Origin: GCA-002282575 sp964493995 | GTDB taxonomy: Bacteria > Pseudomonadota > Gammaproteobacteria > Thiomicrospirales > Thiomicrospiraceae | Assembly (NCBI GenBank): GCA_964493995.1 | Contig: CAZBQD010000041.1 | Location: 1-18,744, forward strand | Length of the DNA stretch: 18,744 nucleotides | Direction: 5' to 3' | Shown: positions 5,807-14,600 of the stretch, one piece after another | Numbering within the stretch: position 1 is the first letter of the stretch | Layout of the letters: each line of letters begins with the position of its first letter | Made by a program: the position numbers and the translations under genes | Notes under the pieces: model-generated | The model's database searches: none | Seen by the model: only the letters and a program-made list of their open reading frames with translations | What the model was told of the DNA's origin: nothing

Positions 5807-8628
5807 ACCGATTTAAGCAAAACAACATCCACACCCTGGCTAAATTACTCAACAATACAGTCAGTTTGCTGGCGCGTGCTTTAATCGCCAGCCTCATGTT
5901 CGCTTCCCTAGCTTGGGCAGAAAACCCATCCGAATCCCATAACCATAGCAAAGAGATCAAGTCTTACACTCTAGCCGTTTTGTCCTTTCGCGCCAAAGAA
6001 GATTCTTACAAGCGCTGGCAACCGCTCATTCAATACTTGCAACAGAAACTGCCGCAGGTGCCCTTACAGTTACAGGTGTATTTTTATGATGAACTGAACG
6101 ATGCAGTGAATCGTGGTGAGGTCGATTTTGTTTTCACGCAGCCGGCTAATTATGTCTATCTTACCTATCGCAATCAGCTCTCTTCGCCACTTGCCTCACT
6201 CATCAACCTAGAAGGCAGTTTTGCCACCGAACAATTCGGCGGTGTTATCTTTACCCGTGCCAATAACAATCAAATTAATGATATTCAACAACTCAAAGGT
6301 AAGCTGATTGCCGCATCCGACAAGCAATCCCTTGGAAGCTACCAAATGCAAGCCTTCGAGCTGCTCGATCATGGTATCGACGTGGAAAGCGATGTGACCA
6401 TACTGGAAACAGGACAACCGCAAACGCTAGCGGTGGAAGCCGTTCTGTCGGGCAAAGCCGATGCCGGCTTTGTGCGCACCGGTGTGTTGGAACAAATGGC
6501 GCAAAAAGGTCAACTCGAATGGTATCGTATTAAATTAGTGGGCGCACAAAAGTATGCCGATTTTCCCTTTTTAACCAGTACCCGACTTTACCCAGAATGG
6601 CCGGTAGCGGCTATGCCCCATGTCGATAAACAATTAACGGCACAAGTCGCCAGCGCCTTACTCGCCATTCCGCACAACAGTGCGTTTACTCAGTCGATGT
6701 CGATTGCCGGCTTTACCATTCCCGGAGACTATCGCACCGTTGATAACCTCATGCGCACCCTGCGCATCGAACCCTTTGACCAAGCGCCGACGGTAACGCT
6801 TAAGGATATTTATCACCACTGGTCACAAGAAGTGATTGGCATGATCCTCATCTTAATTGGTGTGATGAGCGTCTTTGTGTTGTTGCTCTACCGACGCAAT
6901 CATTCCCTGCTCAAAGCCAAACGTCACCTGCAAGACAACACCGAGCAATTACGTAAATTGCAAATGGCCGTCGAACAAAGCCCCGAAAGCATTCTGATTA
7001 CCGATCTGAATGGGCAAATCACCTACATCAACCCAGCGGTTGAACAGATTACCGGGTTCAAAACCCATGAAATCATGGGCAAAAATCCGCGCATTTTCCA
7101 ATCAGAACAAACCGACGCGTCGGTATATCACCAACTCTGGACGGCCATTAATGCCGGTCAAGTGTGGCAAGGCGAAATGGTGAATAAACGCAAATCGGGC
7201 GAGGACTACCATGTTGAAGTGGTCATTGCCCCGGTTAAGAACGATCGCGGCGAACCCATGGCCTATTTGTCCATTCAACGCGACATCAGCGCCCAAAAAG
7301 ATGACCAATACCGACTACAACAACTGCTTTACGTCGATAGTCTTACCCATTTAGGCAACCGCAGTAAGCTGATCGACACCCTCGATAAACAACTGCAACA
7401 GCATCACGACGGCGTTGTCGGTTATATGCTGCTGCTTAATATCGACCGTTTCAAATGGGTGAACGCCACACATGGCGTTGCCTTTGGTGATCAATTACTG
7501 ATTGCGCTGGCAGAAAGAATGAGCACCTTTATTGCCGACTCCGGCATTGTGGTGCGATTAGAAAGCGACAAATTTGCCTTGTTACTCACCACATCAGAAC
7601 AATGGCGTAAAGACGGCAACTGGTTATTCGGCTGGCAGAATGCCTTACAATCCCTAGTCACCGCGCCGTTCAAACTGGGTAGCGAACGCATCAGCATTCA
7701 TTGCAGTATGGGGCTTACCCAAATCGATGCCGACCACCAACGCAGCAGTATCGACATCATCAACACCGTCATTGCTCAAGCCAGTACTGCCTTAAAATTA
7801 GCGCAAAAACTGGGGGGTAACCGCATCGAAGTGTTCAAAAGCGAAATGTCCGATCGGGATTTAGAAGCCCACAACATCGAACTCGAATTAGAATCGGCTT
7901 TGAAATACGGCGAGCTGCGTTTATTCATTCAAGAGCAAGTCGATGAACAGGGACAACTGGTTGGTGCTGAGTGCCTCATTCGCTGGCAACATCCGCTCAA
8001 AGGACTGCTCGCACCCTATGCTTTTATTACCATTGCCGAACAATCCGACCTCATCATTAAAATTGGTTACTGGGTCATACAAGAAGCTTGCCGCATTTTA
8101 ACGCAAGCCTACCAACAGGGTCTAAAAATGAGATTGTCGGTCAATATCAGCCCAAGGCACTTCCTCCAACCCGACTTTATCGATAATACACTGGCCATTT
8201 TAGAAGCAAAACGCATGAAGCCCGAATGCTTAGTTTTGGAAATCACTGAAGGCTTGTTTATGGAAAACCTAGACGAAGTGAAACAAAAAATGAAGCAACT
8301 TAAGGCGATGGGCTTCCGCTTTTCGATTGATGACTTTGGTACAGGCTACTCCTCGCTCAGTTATCTTAAGCATTTGCCGATTGATGAGCTGAAAATTGAT
8401 CGCGCCTTCGTCGTTGCCATGGGCGAAGAAGGCCTATCGCAAAGCTTAGTCGAAACCATTTATGCCGTTGCCAACAAAATGCAACTGCACATTGTCGCCG
8501 AAGGCGTTGAAACACAAGCACAATCCGACATGCTTAAAACCCTCCCCGGCATCATTCAACAGGGCTTTTACCATAACCGACCCGAAGAGGCCGATGCCTG
8601 GCTAGCAAGAAAAGCCCACAAAAACTAA
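5803..8628 (+). CDS. PhnD-type periplasmic sensor with PAS, degenerate GGDEF and intact EAL (c-di-GMP phosphodiesterase)
   Basis: This 941-residue inner-membrane protein begins with a signal-like hydrophobic segment (about 19-39, ending SLAWA). A PhnD-like periplasmic binding domain follows (about 52-330, including TRLYPEWP at 260-267), then a membrane span (about 343-363), PAS (about 385-498), GGDEF (about 505-680) and EAL (about 690-937). The GGDEF signature reads ESDKF (587-591), so cyclase activity is unlikely. In the EAL domain the signature is ECL (723-725), but the catalytic set is complete: Glu723, Asn781, Glu813, Asp843/Asp844 in DDFGTGYSS, Lys864, Glu900 in AEGVET and Gln920. It is therefore predicted to hydrolyse c-di-GMP to pGpG under control of a periplasmic ligand. 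Family knowledge: PhnD-like domains bind phosphonate-type anions in transporters, and one is the sensor of the tetrathionate kinase TtrS. The ligand here is unknown. Confidence 0.92.
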   Translation: MNRFKQNNIHTLAKLLNNTVSLLARALIASLMFASLAWAENPSESHNHSKEIKSYTLAVLSFRAKEDSYKRWQPLIQYLQQKLPQVPLQLQVYFYDELNDAVNRGEVDFVFTQPANYVYLTYRNQLSSPLASLINLEGSFATEQFGGVIFTRANNNQINDIQQLKGKLIAASDKQSLGSYQMQAFELLDHGIDVESDVTILETGQPQTLAVEAVLSGKADAGFVRTGVLEQMAQKGQLEWYRIKLVGAQKYADFPFLTSTRLYPEWPVAAMPHVDKQLTAQVASALLAIPHNSAFTQSMSIAGFTIPGDYRTVDNLMRTLRIEPFDQAPTVTLKDIYHHWSQEVIGMILILIGVMSVFVLLLYRRNHSLLKAKRHLQDNTEQLRKLQMAVEQSPESILITDLNGQITYINPAVEQITGFKTHEIMGKNPRIFQSEQTDASVYHQLWTAINAGQVWQGEMVNKRKSGEDYHVEVVIAPVKNDRGEPMAYLSIQRDISAQKDDQYRLQQLLYVDSLTHLGNRSKLIDTLDKQLQQHHDGVVGYMLLLNIDRFKWVNATHGVAFGDQLLIALAERMSTFIADSGIVVRLESDKFALLLTTSEQWRKDGNWLFGWQNALQSLVTAPFKLGSERISIHCSMGLTQIDADHQRSSIDIINTVIAQASTALKLAQKLGGNRIEVFKSEMSDRDLEAHNIELELESALKYGELRLFIQEQVDEQGQLVGAECLIRWQHPLKGLLAPYAFITIAEQSDLIIKIGYWVIQEACRILTQAYQQGLKMRLSVNISPRHFLQPDFIDNTLAILEAKRMKPECLVLEITEGLFMENLDEVKQKMKQLKAMGFRFSIDDFGTGYSSLSYLKHLPIDELKIDRAFVVAMGEEGLSQSLVETIYAVANKMQLHIVAEGVETQAQSDMLKTLPGIIQQGFYHNRPEEADAWLARKAHKN

Positions 8629-8761
8629 ACAAACACCCACAAACATTAGGTTATTTCATTTACAATGTCGAGGATCATAAAACCAACTTAACCAAAAGAA
8701 TCATCAGGAAGGACATTAAGCCTTGTGCTTAACTCGCTCCTTACCTAAACTTGAGGAACTC
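8629..8761 (+). promoter_or_regulatory. Gap inside the signalling cluster, possible internal promoter
   Basis: This 133-bp gap holds TACAAT at 8661-8666 (five of six -10 matches) with no convincing -35. It also holds AGGAAGGA (8706-8713), a strong ribosome-binding-like site followed by TTG (8723) and GTG (8725), well ahead of the more likely start at 8762. The GTG opens a seven-codon frame that stops at 8746-8748. No terminator hairpin is evident, so readthrough from the previous gene is plausible. Confidence 0.3.
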
Positions 8762-11692
8762 ATGGCGCTACTCAAACTATTGGTCGTTTTTTTCTGCTTA
8801 ACCAGCACCGCCCTGGCGGCAAACGATGAAGCCAAAAAAGTGTATCAATTAGGTGTCTTTGCTTACTTAGGCGAAGAACGCACTCGTGAGCAGTTCGTGC
8901 CGATTGTCGAATACCTCAACAGCCAACTGGTTAATGAACGTATCGAATTACAAGTATTGTCGCAAGACGAAATATATCGCCGTGTAGCCAGTAAAGAGTT
9001 AGATTTAGTCACCACTAACCCCACCCATTACATTGTCATTCGTAACCAACTCGAACTGTCCGGTCCACTGGCGACCTTTGTCAAATTACACAATGGTCAG
9101 CCCAACAAATCCCTCGCCGGCGCCATCCTCGCCTTAGCGCATAGAAAAGACATTAACAGTTTAGAAGACATCAAGCATAAGGTGATTGGTATTCCCGGCT
9201 ACGAATTTATGGGCGGCTACCGCGCCCAAGCCTTCGAACTCTACCAAGCCGACATCCACTTACCGAAAGATGTAAAACGCATCGACGTAAAAGGCGATCA
9301 CCACAGTGTGGTTAAGGCGCTAGTCGCGGGAGAAATCGACGTGGGCTTTGTGCGTGAAGGCATACTGGAAAGCATGGTGAAGCATGGCGAACTGGAAGTG
9401 AATAAGCTCAAAGTCATTAATGCCCAATATGCCCCCAACACACCCTACCAAATCTCGACACGACTTTATCCCGAATGGCCAATCATAGCACTGCCGCAGG
9501 TGCCAGAATCCTTTCAACGTCGCATTGCTTCCTTACTAATGTCACTCGAACCCACTCATCCTAGCGCTCAAGCAGCGCGTATTTATGGCTTTTCAGTTCC
9601 CTCCGATTATTTACCGGTAGAAACCCTGTCGCGCGCGCTCAAACTGCCGCCTTTCGATCAAGAGACCCAGGTTCAGGTTAGCGATATTTGGCGACAGCAC
9701 TCGCTGATTATCATGTCGGTATTTGCCACCATGATGCTGCTGATTGTACTAACGTTACTAATCTGGCGTTTTTATAATCGCGCTCAATTCCATAGCCACT
9801 ATATTCGCGACATTCTGGATGCGCAAAGGTCGATTGTGGTGGTCAACGATGGACAAAAAATCATTGATTTGAGTGGGGAGTTTTTCCGTTATTTTCCTCA
9901 ATTCCGCAATTTGGAAGATTTTGTCAGGCAGCACCCCTGTATCTGCGATCTGTTTGTAGAAGAAACGGGCTATCTTCCTCCATCAAGTCAAGACCTAAGC
10001 TGGATTGATCGGGTATTGCAATCCCCTCATCAAGATCACAAAGCCCTGATTCGTCGTGGCGACCAACAGCTGATTTTTCGCGTTTGGGTTGAATATTCAG
10101 CCAAGCTAAAGTTTTATGTCATCACCATGATCGATGTGACCGAGTTAGAACTCACCAACCACAAATTGAGCGAACAGAAACAGTTGGCCGATGCGGCCAA
10201 TCGCTCTAAATCCGAATTTTTAGCCAATATGAGTCATGAAATTCGCACACCGATGAATGGCATCATCGGCTTATCGGAACTGGGTAGTCACGAGACAGAT
10301 CACAGCAAAACCCAGCATTACTTAGAGCGCATCAACCAATCGGGCAAGCTGTTACTCAGCATCATTAATGACATTCTCGACTTTTCTAAAATTGAAGCCG
10401 GTAAAATGGAAATTGTGCATGCTCCCTTTTACTTAGGTCAATTATTAGACCAATTAACCAACCTATTCGAGCCGATGGCTGAGAAAAAAGGCATTGCCTT
10501 CAAGTTAACGGTTGATAAACTGTTACTGGATGTCTACATCGGCGATGAATTGCGCCTTCGCCAAGTTCTGACGAACCTAATCAGTAATGCCATCAAATTT
10601 ACGCAACAAGGTAGCGTACAACTCACCATTACCTTCTGGCACAACGACAGCCACAGTGGTTTGGCGTTTAGCGTTTCAGACACGGGTGTGGGACTGAGCG
10701 AAGCACAACAAAGCCGCCTATTCCAAGCCTTCCAGCAAGCAGACAGTTCGGTTGTGCGCGAACATGGTGGCACCGGCTTGGGTTTAATCATCAGCCAAAA
10801 ATTGGTCAATGCCATGGGAGGACAGCAGGGTATTCAGGTTGTCAGTCAACCGAACGAAGGAGCGAGTTTTAGCTTTCAACTACCCTTAGCCAAAGCCTCA
10901 GAACAACTGAAAAATGCGTTACTGTCACAACTCAGCCAAGCGAAAAACCTGGGTGAACAGCTGCAAATGCACGGGCATATCCTATTGGTGGAAGACAATA
11001 TCATCAATCAAGAAGTCGCCAGCGAACAACTGAAACAACTGGGCTTTGAGGTCAGCTTGGCCGAAAATGGCGCTATTGCGGTGGCTAAAGCGCAAACTGA
11101 AGCCTTCGATTTAGTTTTAATGGACATTCAAATGCCCATACTCGATGGTTATCAAGCCACCGAGCTCATTCGTGGGTTTAACAAACAGCTACCGATTATT
11201 GCCCTAACAGCAGCTGCGATGAGCGAAGACAAAACCAAAGCCTTGTCCCACGGCATGAATGGTCATTTAAGCAAACCGATTGATACGCGCGAATTGATTT
11301 CAACCTTGCAGCAATGGCTCAGCCCTGCCAAATCGCCGCAACCGCTTAACAAGCCAAGTATTTTGTTAGTAGACGATGATGCAACACAACTTAAAACTTG
11401 GGCAACAGCACTCAAACCTCTGGGCAAAATACACATTACCAATCAACTGAATAAAGCACAAACCATGCTACAAGAGCAGGCCATCGACTACCTACTCATC
11501 GCCACGCACTGTATCAACGATGAGACAGAGCTACCCAATCAGGCGCACATTGCGCTTTATGGCGATGGAGAGGTTACTAATGAGGTTACCACCTTTGCAA
11601 CCCAACAGGGTCTGACGGTTTGGCACGACCCCAAAGCCTTTATCGACTCGCTACAACAACAGCCCATGCCTTCAACCCGGGGCAAATTATGA
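8762..11692 (+). CDS. PhnD-type periplasmic sensor hybrid histidine kinase with REC and a degenerate second receiver
   Basis: I chose the ATG at 8762 (976 residues): GAGGA lies four bases upstream (8753-8757), and the protein then opens with a clean signal peptide (1-19, ending TSTALA). A TTG at 8723 is an alternative but would add acidic residues before the signal. Domains: PhnD-like (about 25-300, with TRLYPEWP at 233-240), membrane span (about 314-336), PAS-like (about 347-462, with a CICDLF motif at 393-398), HisKA (His492), ATPase (Asn609, DTGVGLS from Asp640, GGTGLGL 669-675) and a receiver (about 738-855) with Glu744/Asp745, Asp788 and Lys838. A second receiver-like domain (about 865-968) keeps the N-terminal DDD, but its beta-3 strand ends YLLIATH with no acceptor Asp. 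There is no Hpt, so phosphate must leave through another protein. The periplasmic domain is paralogous to that of the upstream phosphodiesterase. Confidence 0.92.
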   Translation: MALLKLLVVFFCLTSTALAANDEAKKVYQLGVFAYLGEERTREQFVPIVEYLNSQLVNERIELQVLSQDEIYRRVASKELDLVTTNPTHYIVIRNQLELSGPLATFVKLHNGQPNKSLAGAILALAHRKDINSLEDIKHKVIGIPGYEFMGGYRAQAFELYQADIHLPKDVKRIDVKGDHHSVVKALVAGEIDVGFVREGILESMVKHGELEVNKLKVINAQYAPNTPYQISTRLYPEWPIIALPQVPESFQRRIASLLMSLEPTHPSAQAARIYGFSVPSDYLPVETLSRALKLPPFDQETQVQVSDIWRQHSLIIMSVFATMMLLIVLTLLIWRFYNRAQFHSHYIRDILDAQRSIVVVNDGQKIIDLSGEFFRYFPQFRNLEDFVRQHPCICDLFVEETGYLPPSSQDLSWIDRVLQSPHQDHKALIRRGDQQLIFRVWVEYSAKLKFYVITMIDVTELELTNHKLSEQKQLADAANRSKSEFLANMSHEIRTPMNGIIGLSELGSHETDHSKTQHYLERINQSGKLLLSIINDILDFSKIEAGKMEIVHAPFYLGQLLDQLTNLFEPMAEKKGIAFKLTVDKLLLDVYIGDELRLRQVLTNLISNAIKFTQQGSVQLTITFWHNDSHSGLAFSVSDTGVGLSEAQQSRLFQAFQQADSSVVREHGGTGLGLIISQKLVNAMGGQQGIQVVSQPNEGASFSFQLPLAKASEQLKNALLSQLSQAKNLGEQLQMHGHILLVEDNIINQEVASEQLKQLGFEVSLAENGAIAVAKAQTEAFDLVLMDIQMPILDGYQATELIRGFNKQLPIIALTAAAMSEDKTKALSHGMNGHLSKPIDTRELISTLQQWLSPAKSPQPLNKPSILLVDDDATQLKTWATALKPLGKIHITNQLNKAQTMLQEQAIDYLLIATHCINDETELPNQAHIALYGDGEVTNEVTTFATQQGLTVWHDPKAFIDSLQQQPMPSTRGKL

Positions 11693-14600
11693 TTCAACAG
11701 CGCACCAGTTTGCCCAAACGCCTACTCAGCTTTATTGTTTTCGCTTACAGCTTGTTTGCCCTCGCAATAATTGCGTTGGTCAGTTATTTGGCTTATCAAG
11801 AGGCTAAGTCGCACATCCTACAAGAACTGACTCAGACCACAACCAAGGTATCGCATAAAATCGATGATTCACTGCAAGATATGAGCCGTTCGCTGACTTT
11901 ATTTAGCAGTCAATTACAAGATGGTGAACAACTCAAACCCCTGCCAGAATTGCAAAAGCTATTGGACTCTCGCATTAAGCTGCACGACTTGTTTAATGCA
12001 GGTTTGATTATCCATGATCTTCACGGCAATATCATTCTCGACTCTCCCATTATCCCGCAACGGGTGGGCATCGATAGCTCGGCTCAGCCACACTTTAAGG
12101 CAGTGACAGCAACTCAACAAACGGTTATTTCTCATCCGTTTATTGGTCGTGCGGTCAAAGAACCGGTATTTCACATCATCACCCCCATTATCAATGCACG
12201 CCAACAGGTAGTTGGCTATTTAGCGGGCGTGAATCAATTAAAACAAAACAATCCGCTAATCGACCTATCCCACTTTGGTTACATGACAGAGCACGGCAAA
12301 GGAGTGCTGACCATTGTCGATTTACCGCTCAATCTCATCGTCACCGACACCGAACAGCCAGAACGCGCCTTGAAACCACTCGATGACTTTAGTAACACAG
12401 AACTCATTGAACAACTGCGGCTTGGTCAGTGGCAGGGTGAATCGCGCGATGATCAAGGTCAGCGTTATTTTTACTGGGCGCAACCACTGAAAAATATGGA
12501 TTGGATCATCCTACATCGATTCCCCATGCTACCCATGCTCGATAGTGCGCTACAAATTATCATGCAACTGCTTGTGGTGTCAGTGCTCTTTATGCTGATC
12601 ATTGGTTATGGGGTTTACCGTTATTTGCAAAAAATGCTCGCCCCACTAAAACAAGCCTCAGACAGTATTAACCAGATGATTGAGCAAAATCTCACGCCCT
12701 ACCCGCTGCCCATAACCCTAGCAGACGAGGTGGGCGTGCTGGTCGATGCTTACAACCGACTGGCAGAAAAACGCTTGCATCACCATCAGCAACTCTTGGC
12801 AGCCAAGCAACTAGCAGAGCAAGCTAATGAAGCCAAATCGGCTTTTTTAGCCAATATGAGCCATGAAATTCGCACGCCGCTGAATGCCATTATTGGACTC
12901 AGTGAGCTGCAACTCAATCACAACCACCTCAATCCGCTGCAAGTGCAACGCCAACAACAAATTTTAACCTCGGCAAAACTGTTGCTGAGCATCATTAACG
13001 ATGTGCTGGAATTTGCCAAAATCGACGCCAACGACATCGCCATCGAATCAATCCCCTTTGAATTAACAACCATTGTTGAAAACCTCACCCTACTTTACCA
13101 ACGCCTGTGTCAACAAAAGCACCTAGACTGCCAGTTTTTACTTGCCAATAACCTGCCCAACAAACTCATTGGTGATCCCTTGCACATCACGCAAGTGTTA
13201 AGCAATCTGTTATCTAACGCCATTAAATTTACGCAGTTTGGTAAGGTAGAACTCTGCATCGAAGCCTTAGAGCAAACCCCTAAAGAAGTGCGTTTGTGTT
13301 TCGCGGTTCGCGATACTGGCATCGGTCTCAGTAGCAATCAACAAACCCAACTGTTCGACGCTTTTGTGCAAGCCGACAATTCCAGCACGCGCAAATACGG
13401 TGGTACGGGATTGGGCTTAAGTATCAGCCAACGATTGATTGCATTAATGCACGGCAGCCCCATTTGTATCGAAAGTGAGCTGGGTAAAGGCAGCCAGTTT
13501 AGTTTCGAATTGACCCTTCTCATCGATACCGAAACAGCAAGCACACAGCCAGAAAGCCCATTAGCAGCAGAAATAACGGAACCGCTGATGAGCATTCCAT
13601 CACCGCAAACGCGCCGCATATTGCTTGTGGAAGACAATCCCATCAATCAATCCGTGGTACAAGCATTACTAGCAAGAATGGAGTTATCCGTCACGGTAGC
13701 TGCCGACGGCGAACAAGCCGTTCACCTGGCTAAAGAAGCAGATTTTGACTTAATTTTAATGGACATACAAATGCCCGTGATGGATGGCTATCAAGCGACT
13801 CAGGCCATTCGTCAATTCAATGCCGATATTCCCATCATCGCTCTCACCGCCGCCTCGATGGTAGAAGACAAGCAAAAAGCACTGGCGGCAGGCATGAACG
13901 ATCACCTTGCCAAACCCATTCAGTTTGCCAAATTGCAAGCCACACTGGCACGCTATCTAAGCAACTTGCCACTAAGAGCTGATGTCTCCGACAACACCCC
14001 GCAACCACTTGCTCCTGTCGAGCTGGTTCGACGAGATGAGCGGATCAAGACAGCAACAGTATTGATTGTCGATGACATGCCCACCAATGTAAAAATTTTA
14101 GCCAATCGCTTGAAAGCAGAATACCAAATTCAAGTTGCCAGCAATGGCGCAAAAGCCATCGACATTGCCACTGGCAGCAACCCGCCCGATTTGATTCTAC
14201 TCGATATCATCATGCCGGATATGGATGGTTATGAAGTCTGTCGTCAGTTAAAAAACAATGCCCATACCAGCAACATTCCCATTATTTTTGTCAGCGCCCT
14301 AGGCGAAGCAGTAGATGAAGAAAAAGGCTTGAACCTGGGCGCGGTGGATCACATTTCTAAACCTTTCCATCTACCGATTGTCCGTGCTAGATTGCGTAAT
14401 CATATTTCGCTGAAACGCAAAACCGACTTGCTCGAAGACTTGTCACACATGGACGGCTTAACCCACGTCGCCAACCGCCGCCACTTCGATGAAACCTTTG
14501 AAAAAGAAGCCCAACGCTGTCAACGGGATGGCGTCTATTTAGGCATCATCATGATCGATATCGATTACTTCAAGCCCTTTAACGACAACTATGGTCATGG

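Noticed and set aside
11620..11688. An upstream in-frame TTG start for the Cache kinase-cyclase
   Set aside because: The 23 extra residues carry no recognisable feature, overlap the upstream gene deeply, and the ATG at 11689 has a G-rich ribosome site and a classic ATGA overlap.
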